The notes: generated from the letters alone by a model not told the origin. A stretch of 64,000 nt of DNA from Desulfobacteraceae bacterium (GCA_014237465.1 JABZFM010000002.1:124001-188000); one strand, 5' to 3'; positions 1 to 9,395 are shown, counted from the stretch's first letter. A program made the numbers and translations.

Positions 1-1033
1 CATCTGACTTTTTCGCTGAAACGACTTCACCGATGATATAGGCTTTTTCACTCATTCCCGCAACACGCTCGACAACATCCTGGGCGGCATCTGCCGGGAC
101 AACAGCGATCATGCCGACACCATTGTTGAAAGTCCGCCACATCTCCGAATCTTTGATATTTCCGGCATCCTTTAAAAAGCCGAATACCGGCGGAATGTCC
201 CATGCGCCGCTTGCAATTTCGACGTTAACGGATGACGGCAGGACCCTGATGACATTCTCTTCAATGCCGCCGCCGGTAATATGAGCCAGACCGTGAATCG
301 GCAGATCCTTGATCAGGCGTAAAATAATTTCCGTATAAATCTTGGTGGGTGTAATCAGTTCTTCGCCCAGGGTTTTCCCAAACTCCGGGACATATGAATC
401 CACTTTAAGTTTTAAAACATCAAAACAGACCTTGCGGACCAGGGAGTATCCATTGCTGTGAAGACCGGATGACGCGATTCCAACAAGCTTATGACCGACC
501 CGAATCTCGGAACTATCCACGATTTTATCATTATCAACGATCCCGACGGAAAACCCGGCCAGGTCATATTCATTGTCATTGTACAGACCGGGCATTTCAG
601 CGGTCTCACCGCCGATCAGGGCACATTGAGACTGGCAGCAACCCTCGGCAACACCTTTAACAATATCCTCGGCGACACGGGGATTCAATTTCCCCATTGA
701 AAGATAGTCCAGAAAAAAAAGCGGCTTGGCACCCTGGACCGCCACATCATTCACACACATGGCCACCAGATCAATACCAATGGTATCATGCTTATCCATC
801 AGAAAAGCGATTTTTAATTTTGTGCCCACGCCGTCCGTGGCACTGACAAGTACCGGACGTTTATAATCAGCCGTATTTAAAGAGAACAGACCGCCAAACC
901 CTCCGATCTCCCCCATGACCCCGGAACGGGGCGTCCGGGACGCAATTTTCTTTATTGCATCAACAAATACATTTGCCTTATCAATATCAACACCGGCATC
1001 GGCATATGTTAATGAATCTTTTGAATTACTCAT
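1..1033 (-). CDS. purM: phosphoribosylformylglycinamidine cyclo-ligase (AIR synthetase), 3' end beyond window
   Basis: ATP-dependent ring closure of FGAM to aminoimidazole ribotide in cytoplasmic purine synthesis. Reading leftward from the ATG at 1033 the frame stays open for 344 codons. It begins MSNSKDSLTYADAGVDIDKA and contains the conserved TDGVGTK segment, the CVNDVAVQGAKPLFFLDYL stretch, GGETAEMPG and the glycine-rich ITGGGIEEN. These are PurM (AIRS family) hallmarks. The family is about 345 aa, so nearly the whole protein is here and only the last residues fall off the left edge. No strong Shine-Dalgarno is visible. It is divergent from the aminotransferase operon. Confidence 0.95.
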   Translation of the reverse strand, partial: MSNSKDSLTYADAGVDIDKANVFVDAIKKIASRTPRSGVMGEIGGFGGLFSLNTADYKRPVLVSATDGVGTKLKIAFLMDKHDTIGIDLVAMCVNDVAVQGAKPLFFLDYLSMGKLNPRVAEDIVKGVAEGCCQSQCALIGGETAEMPGLYNDNEYDLAGFSVGIVDNDKIVDSSEIRVGHKLVGIASSGLHSNGYSLVRKVCFDVLKLKVDSYVPEFGKTLGEELITPTKIYTEIILRLIKDLPIHGLAHITGGGIEENVIRVLPSSVNVEIASGAWDIPPVFGFLKDAGNIKDSEMWRTFNNGVGMIAVVPADAAQDVVERVAGMSEKAYIIGEVVSAKKSD

Positions 1034-1120
1034 TGGTTATATTTGTCCTGAATTAATTTTTCATTTACTAAAAAATTAGATTTGATAACGTAACCAGCCC
1101 TAAAAGTCAAAACAATTTTT

Positions 1121-1149
1121 TTGACATAAGCAGTTTAGTGGTGTAATTA
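1121..1149 (+). promoter_or_regulatory. sigma70-type promoter of the aminotransferase-hom-thrH operon
   Basis: A perfect TTGACA at 1121-1126 is followed after 17 nt by TAATTA (1144-1149). It lies about 37 nt before the ATG at 1187, in the divergent gap with purM. Confidence 0.6.
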
Positions 1150-1186
1150 AACTCCACATTATTCACAAACAGATAAGAGGTTGAAC

Positions 1187-2353
1187 ATGAAAACTTTCGC
1201 AAGGCTGAACCGACTCCCGAAATATGTTTTTGCCGCAGTAAACCAGATTAAAATGGATGCCCGGCATGCCGGTGAAGATATTGTGGATCTGGGAATGGGA
1301 AACCCTGATTTAGGTACCCCTCAGCATATCGTTGACAAATTGACAGAGGCGGCACAAAAGCCACATAATCACAGATACTCCGCCTCAATGGGAATCAGAA
1401 AACTGAGAATGGCCATTGCGGACTGGTACAAACGACGCTATGATGTTGATATCGACCCGGAAACTGAAACCATCGTTACCATCGGCGCTAAAGAAGGAAT
1501 ATCCCATTTGATGCTGGTGACCCTGGGTCCCGGAGATGTTGTTTTATCACCTAACCCGACCTACCCCATTCACCCGTATGCGTCGATCATATCCGGGGCG
1601 GATGTACGATATGTGCCGCTGGGCCCGGACACGGATTTTTTTGAAAACCTGATCGCCACCACAAAACAGACCTGGCCTAAACCCAAGGTGCTTATTCTCT
1701 GTTTTCCGCATAACCCGACCACGGAAACCGTGGAGCTTGAGTTTTTTGAAAAGGTGGTTGCGTTTGCCAAAGAACACGACATCATGGTCATTCATGACTT
1801 TGCCTACGCGGACATCGTTTTTGACGGCTATAAACCGCCCAGTTTTCTTCAGGCCAAAGGTGCCAAGGACGTGGGTGTGGAGTTTTTTTCCTTGTCCAAA
1901 AGCTACAGCATGGCCGGCTGGCGTGTGGGATTCTGCGTGGGCAATGCGGAGACCGTCGGCGCCTTAAGACGAATTAAAAGCTACCTGGACTACGGTATCT
2001 TTCAGCCCATCCAGATCGCTTCGATTATCGCTTTAAACGGACCCCAGGACTGCGTTTCCGAAATCTGCGACACGTATAAAACCAGAAGAAATGCTCTTGT
2101 TAACGGCTTAAATCGGGCCGGTTGGGAAATCACCCCCCCAAAAGCCACTATGTTTGTCTGGGCAAAAATTCCGGATCAATATATTGACATGGGCTCTGTC
2201 GAGTTTTCCAAAATGCTGATCCGGAAAGCCAAGGTTGCGGTTTCTCCGGGTATCGGTTTTGGAGAATATGGTGACGAGTATGTAAGGTTTGCCCTGATTG
2301 AAAATAACATGCGCATCAACCAAGCGATCAGAGGCATTAAAAAAATTTTATAA
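1187..2353 (+). CDS. PLP-dependent aminotransferase, AlaC/LL-DAP-aminotransferase-like
   Basis: Class I/II fold-type I aminotransferase, 388 aa. The N-terminal [17 protein letters not shown] and [10 protein letters not shown] segments resemble glutamate-pyruvate aminotransferase AlaC and relatives. Further landmarks are NPTYPIHPY, the HNPTTETVE segment (NPTG-like), the aspartate in VIHDFAYAD, and [15 protein letters not shown] with the PLP-binding lysine. A TTG six bases upstream (1181) is in frame, but AAGAGG at 1175-1180 sits 6 nt before the ATG at 1187, so the ATG is preferred. It is followed after 30 nt by hom, so an amino-acid role (alanine or aspartate-family) is likely. The exact substrate cannot be read from sequence. 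Confidence 0.88.
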   Translation: MKTFARLNRLPKYVFAAVNQIKMDARHAGEDIVDLGMGNPDLGTPQHIVDKLTEAAQKPHNHRYSASMGIRKLRMAIADWYKRRYDVDIDPETETIVTIGAKEGISHLMLVTLGPGDVVLSPNPTYPIHPYASIISGADVRYVPLGPDTDFFENLIATTKQTWPKPKVLILCFPHNPTTETVELEFFEKVVAFAKEHDIMVIHDFAYADIVFDGYKPPSFLQAKGAKDVGVEFFSLSKSYSMAGWRVGFCVGNAETVGALRRIKSYLDYGIFQPIQIASIIALNGPQDCVSEICDTYKTRRNALVNGLNRAGWEITPPKATMFVWAKIPDQYIDMGSVEFSKMLIRKAKVAVSPGIGFGEYGDEYVRFALIENNMRINQAIRGIKKIL

Positions 2354-2383
2354 CGAATGTCCTTCCGGAAAGGAAAGAATTTT

Positions 2384-3691
2384 ATGAAAGAAATCAAAAT
2401 CGGCATACTTGGTTTGGGAACGGTCGGGACCGGGGTCACAAAAATTCTTTATGATAATGGTCCGCTTATCATGTCCAGGCTTGGCGCAAAGCTGACACTG
2501 AAAAAAGCCGCGGACATAGACCTTCAAAGAGACCGCGGGATCAAATTTGATGACGGGATTCTCACGGCTGATCCGCTTGAAGTTGTCAATGATCCGAAAA
2601 TTGATATTGTTCTTGAGATGATCGGCGGTGAAGCCATCGCCAAAGATCTCATTTTAAAAGCCATTGATAACGGCAAACATATTGTTACGGCCAACAAGGC
2701 GCTCCTGGCCTCACAGGGGAACATGCTGTTTAAAACTGCCGCGGAAAAAGGGGTTTCCATCGCCTTTGAACCCAGTGTCGGCGGATGCATGCCGATTATT
2801 AAAACCATCAGGGAAAGCCTGGTCGGCAATAGTATTGCCTCCATTTCCGGGATCTTGAACGGCACATGCAACTATATTTTATCCAAAATAACCAACGAAG
2901 GGGTTTCATTTGAAGACGCATTGTCTGAGGCCCAGGCAAAAGGGTTTGCCGAAGCGGACCCGACCCTTGATATTGAAGGTTTTGACACAGCCCACAAACT
3001 GGCGATTCTTTCATCCATTGCCTACGGCACGGAAATCAACCTCAATGAAATCTATGTTGAAGGAATTTCAAATATCACTGCCACGGATATTGAGTTTGCA
3101 GACCAGTGCGGTTACCGAATCAAGCTGCTTGCCATAACAAAATTTACGGGAAATGCCATTGACGCCAGGGTTCACCCTACCATGATCCCGTTTTCCAACC
3201 CCTTGTCCAATGTCAACGGATCATTGAACGCCGTGACCATTTCCGGAGATGCGGTTGGTGATATGATGCTTTACGGGCATGGCGCCGGGATGATGCCGAC
3301 AGCCAGTGCCGCAATCAGCGATACCATTGACATCGCCCGGGACCTGATATACGGCACCCATACAAGAGTGCCCATGCTTTCGTTCCAGATGGAACAAATC
3401 GAAAAAATACCGACCCAGCCGATTGAGGAAATCTCAACGCACTACTATGTCCGGTTCTCTGCCATCGATCAGCCGGGTGTTCTTTCAAAAATTTCCGGTA
3501 TTCTGGGTGACCATCAAATCAGCATCAAATCCGTCCATCAGACGGAGCAAAAATTAAACGGTGCGGTTCCGATTTTTATGCTCACTCACCAGGCAAAGGA
3601 AGCTGAAATACAAAAAGCCCTGTCTAAAATTTCATCTTTGGACATTATTACGGATACGCCTTCTTTGATCAGGATTGAAGGTACCAATTAA
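2384..3691 (+). CDS. hom: homoserine dehydrogenase
   Basis: NAD(P)H-dependent reduction of aspartate semialdehyde to homoserine, cytoplasmic. The N-terminal Rossmann motif GILGLGTVGTGV is followed by the catalytic domain with EPSVGGCMPIIKTI, GILNGTCNYIL and EADPTLDIEGFDTAHKLAIL. A C-terminal ACT domain (about residues 355-430, starting near YYVRFSAIDQPGVLSKI) suggests allosteric feedback. At 435 aa it has the usual length. An upstream ATG at 2357 is in frame, but GGAAAGGAAAG just before 2384 supports the later start, which puts the Rossmann motif at the N-terminus. It lies between an aminotransferase and thrH in one apparent operon. Confidence 0.95.
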   Translation: MKEIKIGILGLGTVGTGVTKILYDNGPLIMSRLGAKLTLKKAADIDLQRDRGIKFDDGILTADPLEVVNDPKIDIVLEMIGGEAIAKDLILKAIDNGKHIVTANKALLASQGNMLFKTAAEKGVSIAFEPSVGGCMPIIKTIRESLVGNSIASISGILNGTCNYILSKITNEGVSFEDALSEAQAKGFAEADPTLDIEGFDTAHKLAILSSIAYGTEINLNEIYVEGISNITATDIEFADQCGYRIKLLAITKFTGNAIDARVHPTMIPFSNPLSNVNGSLNAVTISGDAVGDMMLYGHGAGMMPTASAAISDTIDIARDLIYGTHTRVPMLSFQMEQIEKIPTQPIEEISTHYYVRFSAIDQPGVLSKISGILGDHQISIKSVHQTEQKLNGAVPIFMLTHQAKEAEIQKALSKISSLDIITDTPSLIRIEGTN

Positions 3692-3725
3692 TTCAACAAT
3701 CGCTTTAATAAACAAGGATAATTTT

Positions 3726-4331
3726 ATGTATATAATCTGTTCGGACCTTGAGGGCGTCTTTGTGCCTGAAATCTGGATTAATGTGGCAAAAAAAACCGGC
3801 ATTGAAGAACTCAAACTGACCACGCGCGATATTTCTGATTATGATGTTTTAATGAAAAAACGCCTGGCTATCCTGGAAGCGCACAAACTGAAACTGGGTG
3901 ATATCCAGGCAGTCATTAAAAAAATTGATCCCCTGGAAGGAGCAGTTGATTTTTTGAACTGGATCCGGGAAAATTACCAGATTATCATTGTTTCAGATAC
4001 TTTTGTGGAATTCGCCAGCCCTTTGATGGAAAAACTGGGTCGGCCCACCCTGTTCTGCAATTCCCTGATCGTGGAACCGGACGGCTCCATATCCGGCTAC
4101 ACATTAAGACAAAAAGACGGAAAACGAAAAGTCGTCCAGGCATTAAAAAACTTAAGCTACCAGGTTCTTGCGTTTGGTGATTCATATAACGATATGACCA
4201 TGCTCAAAGAAGCGGATGTGTCGTTTTTATTCAGACCGCCTGCAAACGTTGTTGAAGAATTTCCGGACATCCAGCCGACCGATGACTACAGCCAGCTAAA
4301 GGAATGGATCACGGACGCGACTTCAACATAA
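3726..4331 (+). CDS. thrH: ThrH-type HAD phosphatase/homoserine phosphotransferase
   Basis: HAD-superfamily protein of 201 aa. It begins MYIICSDLEGVFVPEIW, which contains the DLEG variant of the DxDx nucleophile motif. It also has IIIVSDTF (motif II), the KR-containing segment KDGKRKVVQAL and GDSYNDMTML (motif III). These match ThrH, a bifunctional phosphoserine phosphatase/homoserine kinase-like phosphotransferase described in Pseudomonas (about 205 aa). AAGGA lies 7 nt before the ATG at 3726; a longer in-frame start at 3675 would run into the hom stop. Its position after hom fits phosphorylation of homoserine for threonine synthesis. No ThrB is visible in the window. Confidence 0.88.
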   Translation: MYIICSDLEGVFVPEIWINVAKKTGIEELKLTTRDISDYDVLMKKRLAILEAHKLKLGDIQAVIKKIDPLEGAVDFLNWIRENYQIIIVSDTFVEFASPLMEKLGRPTLFCNSLIVEPDGSISGYTLRQKDGKRKVVQALKNLSYQVLAFGDSYNDMTMLKEADVSFLFRPPANVVEEFPDIQPTDDYSQLKEWITDATST

Positions 4332-4360
4332 CGGCGGCAATAAATATATACTTATTTGAC

Positions 4361-4409
4361 CTTAAACTTTAAACCTTCCACCTTCTACCTTCCACCTTAA
4401 ACCTAAATT
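4361..4409 (+). repeat. tandem 7-bp repeat array (heptads, CTTCCAC type)
   Basis: Seven consecutive 7-bp units between thrH and the DUF167 gene: CTTAAAC, TTTAAAC, CTTCCAC, CTTCTAC, CTTCCAC, CTTAAAC, CTAAATT. The reverse complement matches the GGTGGAA/GGTAGAA heptads found at 38445, 57524 and 59329. The array runs almost to the next start codon. Confidence 0.75.
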
Positions 4410-4413
4410 TTAA

Positions 4414-4734
4414 ATGCTTGATATCAAAAAAACCGACACCGGCATATGTTTTAAAATTTATGTTCAGCCGAAAGCATCCAAAAACACAATTGTCGGTCTG
4501 CATGATGATGCATTGAAAATTAGATTGACCGCCCCGCCGGTTGACGGGGCTGCCAACAAACTGTGCATCAAATACCTTTCCAAGATAACAGGGATTTCCA
4601 AAGCAGCTTTTGAAATTGCATCCGGGCACACAAGCCGCACGAAACAGATCCTGATTCACTGCCAGGAAGACAACCTGTCCTGCGAGAAAGCAGCCGCAAT
4701 TATCAAAAAACTGATTAACACAAAAACTTCTTGA
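4414..4734 (+). CDS. DUF167 (YggU/UPF0235) family protein
   Basis: A 106-aa protein with the DUF167 signature: IYVQPKASKNTIVG near the N-terminus, RLTAPPVDGAANKLCIKYLSK in the middle and a C-terminal GHTSRTKQILI. The family is small, cytoplasmic and of unknown function. No Shine-Dalgarno is visible, because the heptad array occupies the leader. It overlaps the -35 box of the tRNA-fMet promoter by four bases at its stop. Confidence 0.85.
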   Translation: MLDIKKTDTGICFKIYVQPKASKNTIVGLHDDALKIRLTAPPVDGAANKLCIKYLSKITGISKAAFEIASGHTSRTKQILIHCQEDNLSCEKAAAIIKKLINTKTS

Positions 4735-4760
4735 CAACATCACAATTAAATCGCTATAAA
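4731..4760 (+). promoter_or_regulatory. promoter of tRNA-fMet
   Basis: TTGACA at 4731-4736, an 18-nt spacer and TATAAA at 4755-4760, ending 12 nt before the mature tRNA 5' end. Confidence 0.65.
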
Positions 4761-4772
4761 GCTATCCTTTGA

Positions 4773-4849
<77 letters not shown>

Positions 4850-4867
4850 CAATAAAATCAATGATTT

Positions 4868-4893
4868 AGCCGGTATTTATTACCGGCTTTTTT
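4868..4893 (+). terminator. rho-independent terminator after tRNA-fMet
   Basis: AGCCGGTA, a 5-nt loop, TACCGGCT, then a T-run: an 8-bp perfect stem. Confidence 0.75.
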
Positions 4894-4964
4894 ATTGCCA
4901 AATTTTAGCTTTCCAACCCTATTTCCAACCCTCGCCTACTATTAATTTTCTGCTTCCTCAATTA

Positions 4965-5038
4965 CCACTCTTCCAGGTAAACCCCCTTCGAATAAAAACC
5001 AGTTCAATTCACAGTAATATTCTTCTTAAATCCCAACC
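4965..5038 (+). repeat. att-proximal sequence shared with 16558-16629
   Basis: The non-coding stretch 4894-5276 contains no convincing gene. This part resembles sequence downstream of tRNA-Pro: both read CACTC.TCCAG..., then CAATTCACAG[T/C]AATATT[C/T]TTCTTAAA and end CAACC. Similarity is strongest over the last 40 nt. It may be a common end of related integrative elements. Confidence 0.45.
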
Positions 5039-5276
5039 ATGATTTCAACCGATTTTCTTCTGCCAGCCCTAACCCGAAACATTATCTTGAACTGATCGGA
5101 CAAAATCCAAATATCATTAAATTTCACTCGTCAATCTTTTGAAATGGATTCAAAGGCAGCAGAAATTAAGGACAAAGTTGTGAGTCACTATCACAATTGA
5201 AACTATGTGATTATTGAATGGGTAATTTTGAAATTTGTTGACACAAAAATTGTGCCTAAAATTTTGCCTATTGTTT

Positions 5277-6587
5277 TTAAACTTCGCCTGCGCAAGTAGC
5301 AGAAAAAACAAAGTACAAGGGTATAAATGTAATATTTTGTTCAGGAAGATCAGCATAGGGGCGAGAAGAGAAAACAAATCCTTTCTGGCAGTTTGGATAA
5401 TTATTCAGGCAAAGATGCAGACTTTTCAATCTGCCAGACGCCCCGCTTTTTACTTCTACTGGAAATATTTTGCCTCTAATTACTGCAAGGAAATCCACTT
5501 CGGCGGAACTGCTCTTTGCACGCCTTGACCAGTAGTAAATATCTTTTTTTTGCGAAATAATCATTTCCTGCCCGACAAATTGTTCTGCCATGGCACCGCG
5601 ATAAATATTAAGTAAATCAAGTTTATGGTATTCAACATCGATCGGCATACCGGTGAGATGCCGCATGAGTCCTATATCAACCATTAATGCTTTGAAAATT
5701 TTTGCAGAAGCTGTAGCCCCAAGAGGTAGGCCAGATGGCTCAGCCGATGAAACTTTAGTTATTATTCTGGCAAGGTTGAGCAGCTCAAAAGCCTTTTTTA
5801 AAGTGGGGTTTGAAAACCCTTCTCCAAGCCTTGAATATTTTATCTGCTGGCCAACGCTCTGTGTTATAGAGGTTAATATTGTATTCAGACAGTGCTTATC
5901 CGCCTGGGGGCGGTATTTTGAAAAATCAAGTCGATATGTATCACAAATTTCAGATTGCACTTCAAAGGATTCCTGCATTGATCCTGTTTCAATATAAGCT
6001 TTGACGCTTTCAGGCATACCTCCAACAAAAAAGTATTGTCGCAGTTCCTCGTTAAGTAATTCATGGGTCGCTTTCGATACTTTCTCTGGTTCAGAAAGTA
6101 TAATCCTGCTGGCTTTTTCTTTGCCTTTTGCCATCAAATACTCAGCAAAACACAGTGGGTGGAGCGTTAAAAATTGAACCCTCCCCACGGGAAAAGATAT
6201 ATCTTGCATTGCAAATTCAAGAAGAGATCCGGCAGCAATAACATGGAGCTGCGGCATGTCCTCATAAAAATAACGAAGTGCGGATATTGCCCTTGGGCAT
6301 GATTGTATTTCATCAAAAAAAAGAAGTGTTTTTCCAGGAATAATCTTCTGGTTTAATAAAACCTCAAATTCGGAACAGATCTTTCTTGCCTGCAAGTTTC
6401 CTTCAAAAACTTTATGCCAGGCAAGATTTCGCTCAAGGTCAACCAACACAAAATTGTCAAATCGGGTTTCCCCGAAATGCCTTATTGAATATGTTTTCCC
6501 TACCTGCCTCGCACCTCTCAAAATCAGAGGTTTGCGACGACGGCTGGTTCGCCATTGTTCCAGATCATGGTCGATAAATCTTTGCAT
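5277..6587 (-). CDS. AAA+ ATPase with C-terminal DUF4143 domain
   Basis: 436-aa protein of the AAA_14/DUF4143 family. Walker A GARQVGKT lies at about residues 25-32 and Walker B LLFFDEIQ near 88-95, then GSLLEFA (sensor region). The C-terminal half carries the DUF4143 fold with AEVDFLAV...FPVEVKSG, the PD-(D/E)xK-like nuclease signature. The family is common on mobile and accessory DNA; its substrate is unknown. It is the only sizeable gene between the complete tRNA-fMet and the tRNA fragment at 6887, so it is probably island cargo. No recombinase is present with it. Confidence 0.88.
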   Translation of the reverse strand: MQRFIDHDLEQWRTSRRRKPLILRGARQVGKTYSIRHFGETRFDNFVLVDLERNLAWHKVFEGNLQARKICSEFEVLLNQKIIPGKTLLFFDEIQSCPRAISALRYFYEDMPQLHVIAAGSLLEFAMQDISFPVGRVQFLTLHPLCFAEYLMAKGKEKASRIILSEPEKVSKATHELLNEELRQYFFVGGMPESVKAYIETGSMQESFEVQSEICDTYRLDFSKYRPQADKHCLNTILTSITQSVGQQIKYSRLGEGFSNPTLKKAFELLNLARIITKVSSAEPSGLPLGATASAKIFKALMVDIGLMRHLTGMPIDVEYHKLDLLNIYRGAMAEQFVGQEMIISQKKDIYYWSRRAKSSSAEVDFLAVIRGKIFPVEVKSGASGRLKSLHLCLNNYPNCQKGFVFSSRPYADLPEQNITFIPLYFVFSATCAGEV

Positions 6588-6716
6588 TCTTTTCCACCCA
6601 TAATATTTCTTAAATGATAATTTAATTATACAAGGGTTTATTACAATTTATTATTTAAAAAAGAAAGGGTTTTTTGATCACATATATTTAGATGGATTAA
6701 TTTAGGAGTGAGATCT

Positions 6717-6830
6717 ATGATCATCTCCGACAAAATAACTGGTACAGAATTGGGACTCTTTTTTTGTCTATCGTTGCGATTATTTCATTTATTTCACAAA
6801 ATTATTTTTCTAATAATCACTTTATTTTAA
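6717..6830 (+). CDS. possible 37-aa hydrophobic microprotein
   Basis: Small ORF starting MIISDKITG and ending in a hydrophobic stretch (LFHLFHKIIFLIITLF). TTAGGAG lies 8 nt upstream of the ATG. No homologue is recognised. It lies in an otherwise gene-free stretch (6588-7358) inside the tRNA-fMet insert. Confidence 0.25.
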   Translation: MIISDKITGTELGLFFCLSLRLFHLFHKIIFLIITLF

Positions 6831-6886
6831 AGGGAAGCCATTAATGTCAAGTGTTTATGAACGTTTTAATTTTGGATCTTTACAAA

Positions 6887-6931
6887 CTCATAACCCGAAG
6901 GTCCATGGTTCAAATTCATGCCCCGCTACCA
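6887..6931 (+). repeat. partial tRNA-fMet 3' end (distal attachment-site copy)
   Basis: Forty of 45 bases match 4805-4849, from the anticodon loop (CTCATAACCCGAAGG) to CCA. All five differences are in the T-stem, and two pairs co-vary (A-U to C-G at 49:65, G-C to A-U at 50:64). The fragment therefore derives from a different but functional initiator tRNA. It marks the far end of a tRNA-integrated segment. A short ORF at 6844-6939 starts upstream and reads through it; this is probably a truncated gene. Confidence 0.8.
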
Positions 6932-6944
6932 CAAAGTAAATAAT

Positions 6945-6977
6945 AAGAGGTTGACCGAATCCGGCAACTTCTTTTTT
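6945..6977 (+). terminator. terminator after the tRNA-fMet fragment
   Basis: AAGAGGTTG pairs with CAACTTCTT (9 bp including one G-U) around an 11-nt loop, followed by T6. It may be the original terminator of the tRNA locus. The rest of the gap up to 7358 shows no gene. Confidence 0.6.
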
Positions 6978-7358
6978 ATTTTGACAATGCCCCTTTTTCC
7001 ATCTCAAAAATAATTTATCTGCTTATCCGATTAAATCCATACCATGCATATATTACTATTCTGCCTGTCCGTCTTACAGTCTGTTTTGCTGAATGTGAAC
7101 CCCCTGACAAAAACAAATCGCCCAACATCAATGGAATTTGTACTTATCGGATTAACGACCTGAAAATCACTCGTTTTAATTTATTCTATAAATATCATAC
7201 AATCCTTGATTCCGATATAAAATGGCCCTGAAGCTGGGAAAACTTATGTTCATCAAATGTTAATTATTGACTATTTAATACGTTTTCAGCTATTTTTCAT
7301 TCAAACATTTCGAACATAGTAGCAAATCAATACTCAAAACGCAGCAGGAGTGACCCGC

Positions 7359-9125
7359 ATGGCATTAAAAAAATGGCCGACAACGAAATGGCCTGTCGGC
7401 GTTTCCCATAATGTCACTGATTACAACAGACCGTTGTTTGAAATCCTGGATGAAGCAGCCCGTGATTATCCGGACAACGTATTTACCATTTTCAATGGCG
7501 GCACCAAAACCTTCTCCGAGGTAAAAAACACCGCCGACCGGATCGCCAATTTTCTGGCATCAAAAGGGATTAAAAAAGGTGATCGGGTGGCGATTTTTTT
7601 ACCAAACATCCCCCATTTTCCGGCAATTTTTTTCGGCATCCTCAAAACCGGAGCTGTTTGTGTGACATGCAACCCGCTGTATACCTCTTCTGAACTAAAC
7701 TACCAGCTTAAGGATTCCGGCGCAAAAGCCGTCTTCTGCATGGATCATGCGCAATTCTATCCAACAACATCTGAAGCAATTAAAGGGACAGATATTAAAA
7801 CCACCATCATTTGCAATGTCAAATCCTACCTGCCCAAATGGAAAGCCGTTCTCGGAAGCCTTTTAGGTAAAATTCCCAGGGCAGATCAGCATGAGCCGGA
7901 CCATTTATTTTTTGACCAGATCATCGAATGCTATCCACCGGAACCTCCGGATATTAATATCATTGCCGACAAGGACCTGGCTTTAATAATATATACCGGT
8001 GGGACCACAGGCGTTCCGAAAGGCGCCGCCCTCACCCACTCTAATTTTACATATAATCTGCGCGCCCTTGAAGAATGGATAAGACTTCCCCACACCCCCA
8101 ACGGGACTCCGGAAATGATCCATCGGGGGGGACTTCATACGTTTCTTGGCGTTCTTCCCTGGTATCACAGCTTCGGGATGACCACATGCATGATGACGGC
8201 ATGCGCTTCGGGAAACCGACTGGTATGCATCCCCGACCCCCGGGCCGGAGATCCGCCGTTTACGGAAGTCCTCAAAGCAGTCGAAAGATACAAGGCAACG
8301 ATCATGCCGGCGGTTCCGACAATATTTATCGCGTTTACCAACCATCCGCACTTAAACAAATACGACATTACATCGCTGATGGGCTGTTTTTCCGGCGGCG
8401 CCCCCTTACCCCCGGAAGTATGCAAACAATTTGAGGCAAAAAGCGGAGCCGTAATTTTTGAAGGCTATGGTTTAAGCGAGACCGCACCGGTGGCAAGCTC
8501 GAATCCGACAAACAAAACCATCCGAAAAATCGGATCAATCGGCTTTCCCATTCCCGGAACGGACATCAAAATCCTGGATCTTGAAACCGGAATTAATGAA
8601 ATGCCGAACAGCGAAGATGGTGAAATCGCGATCAGCGGCCCGCAGGTCATGAAAGGATACTGGAATAAACCCGAAGAGAACCATGCGGTATTCCGGGAAA
8701 TTGAAGATAAAAGGTATTTTTTAACCGGCGATATCGGCCATATTGATGAAGGTGGCTATATTATCATCACTGACCGGAAAAAAGACCTGATTTTGGTGGG
8801 GGGGGTTAATGTATATCCAAGAGAGGTGGAAGACATCCTTTTTCAGCATCCCAAAGTCGCCATGGCGGCAGTCGTCGGCGTGCCGGATATCAAAAGCGGA
8901 GAAGCGGTTAAAGCGTACCTGCAGCTCAAACCCGACGCGACAGCAACTGAACAGGAAATCTCGGATTTCTCCAAGGCAAACATGGCAGGCTACAAACGAC
9001 CAATGTTTATTGAATTTCGTGATGAACTACCGGTTTCACCCATTGGTAAAGTGCTGCGACGGGTTTTAAGAGATGAGGGTCTGGAAAAAAATAGCATAGG
9101 GGTCAAGTCTCCGTTTGACAATTGA
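7359..9125 (+). CDS. long-chain fatty acid-CoA ligase (FadD-like)
   Basis: ANL-superfamily adenylate-forming enzyme, 588 aa, activating a carboxylic acid via an acyl-AMP to its CoA thioester. Visible motifs are P-loop IIYTGGTTGVPKGA, the A5 region GYGLSETAPV, YFLTGDIGHIDEGGYIIITDRKKDLI (TGD and DRKK), GVNVYPREVED and the C-terminal catalytic lysine in PVSPIGKVLRR. AGGAG at 7346-7350 is 8 nt before the ATG at 7359; the in-frame GTG at 7350 overlaps it. The last residues (SIGVKSPFDN) are encoded by a REP-like repeat that also occurs at 52131, so the natural C-terminus may have been replaced. The porin downstream suggests uptake and activation of hydrophobic acids. Confidence 0.9.
   Translation: MALKKWPTTKWPVGVSHNVTDYNRPLFEILDEAARDYPDNVFTIFNGGTKTFSEVKNTADRIANFLASKGIKKGDRVAIFLPNIPHFPAIFFGILKTGAVCVTCNPLYTSSELNYQLKDSGAKAVFCMDHAQFYPTTSEAIKGTDIKTTIICNVKSYLPKWKAVLGSLLGKIPRADQHEPDHLFFDQIIECYPPEPPDINIIADKDLALIIYTGGTTGVPKGAALTHSNFTYNLRALEEWIRLPHTPNGTPEMIHRGGLHTFLGVLPWYHSFGMTTCMMTACASGNRLVCIPDPRAGDPPFTEVLKAVERYKATIMPAVPTIFIAFTNHPHLNKYDITSLMGCFSGGAPLPPEVCKQFEAKSGAVIFEGYGLSETAPVASSNPTNKTIRKIGSIGFPIPGTDIKILDLETGINEMPNSEDGEIAISGPQVMKGYWNKPEENHAVFREIEDKRYFLTGDIGHIDEGGYIIITDRKKDLILVGGVNVYPREVEDILFQHPKVAMAAVVGVPDIKSGEAVKAYLQLKPDATATEQEISDFSKANMAGYKRPMFIEFRDELPVSPIGKVLRRVLRDEGLEKNSIGVKSPFDN
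9100..9119 (+). repeat. 20-bp dispersed REP-like motif, copy 1
   Basis: GGGTCAAGTCTCCGTTTGAC matches 18 of 20 bases of 52131-52150. This copy lies inside the final codons of the acyl-CoA ligase gene. Confidence 0.6.
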
Positions 9126-9281
9126 ATTTAATCATGCTAAAAGACAATAAAAATAAACTAACGATAAAATATTAATACTTCATTATCATAAAATTTCAAA
9201 TAAATATCAGTATGATCCACTGCAACCAAAAAAAACTGAATATTAAATTGAAAAAGCCGGTTCGGCGTCAATGGATTGGGG

Positions 9282-9310
9282 GATTGGATATAATATCCAA
9301 TCTTTTTTTT
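9282..9310 (+). terminator. rho-independent terminator after the acyl-CoA ligase
   Basis: GATTGGATA, loop TAA, TATCCAATC (9 bp perfect) followed by eight T. It lies about 160 nt downstream of the ligase stop. Confidence 0.8.
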
Positions 9311-9368
9311 AACTTCATGATGGCAAGCGCTATGAATTTACAAAAAGCATAATGAACAAAATGTAAAT

Positions 9369-9395
9369 CATAACAATCCGGGGGGCATTGTTATG
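9369..9395. repeat. perfect 9-bp inverted repeat upstream of porin
   Basis: CATAACAAT and ATTGTTATG around a G-rich 9-nt loop (CCGGGGGGC), with no T-run. It could be an operator or mRNA hairpin in the porin leader. Nothing else is seen between 9311 and 9573. Confidence 0.45.
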
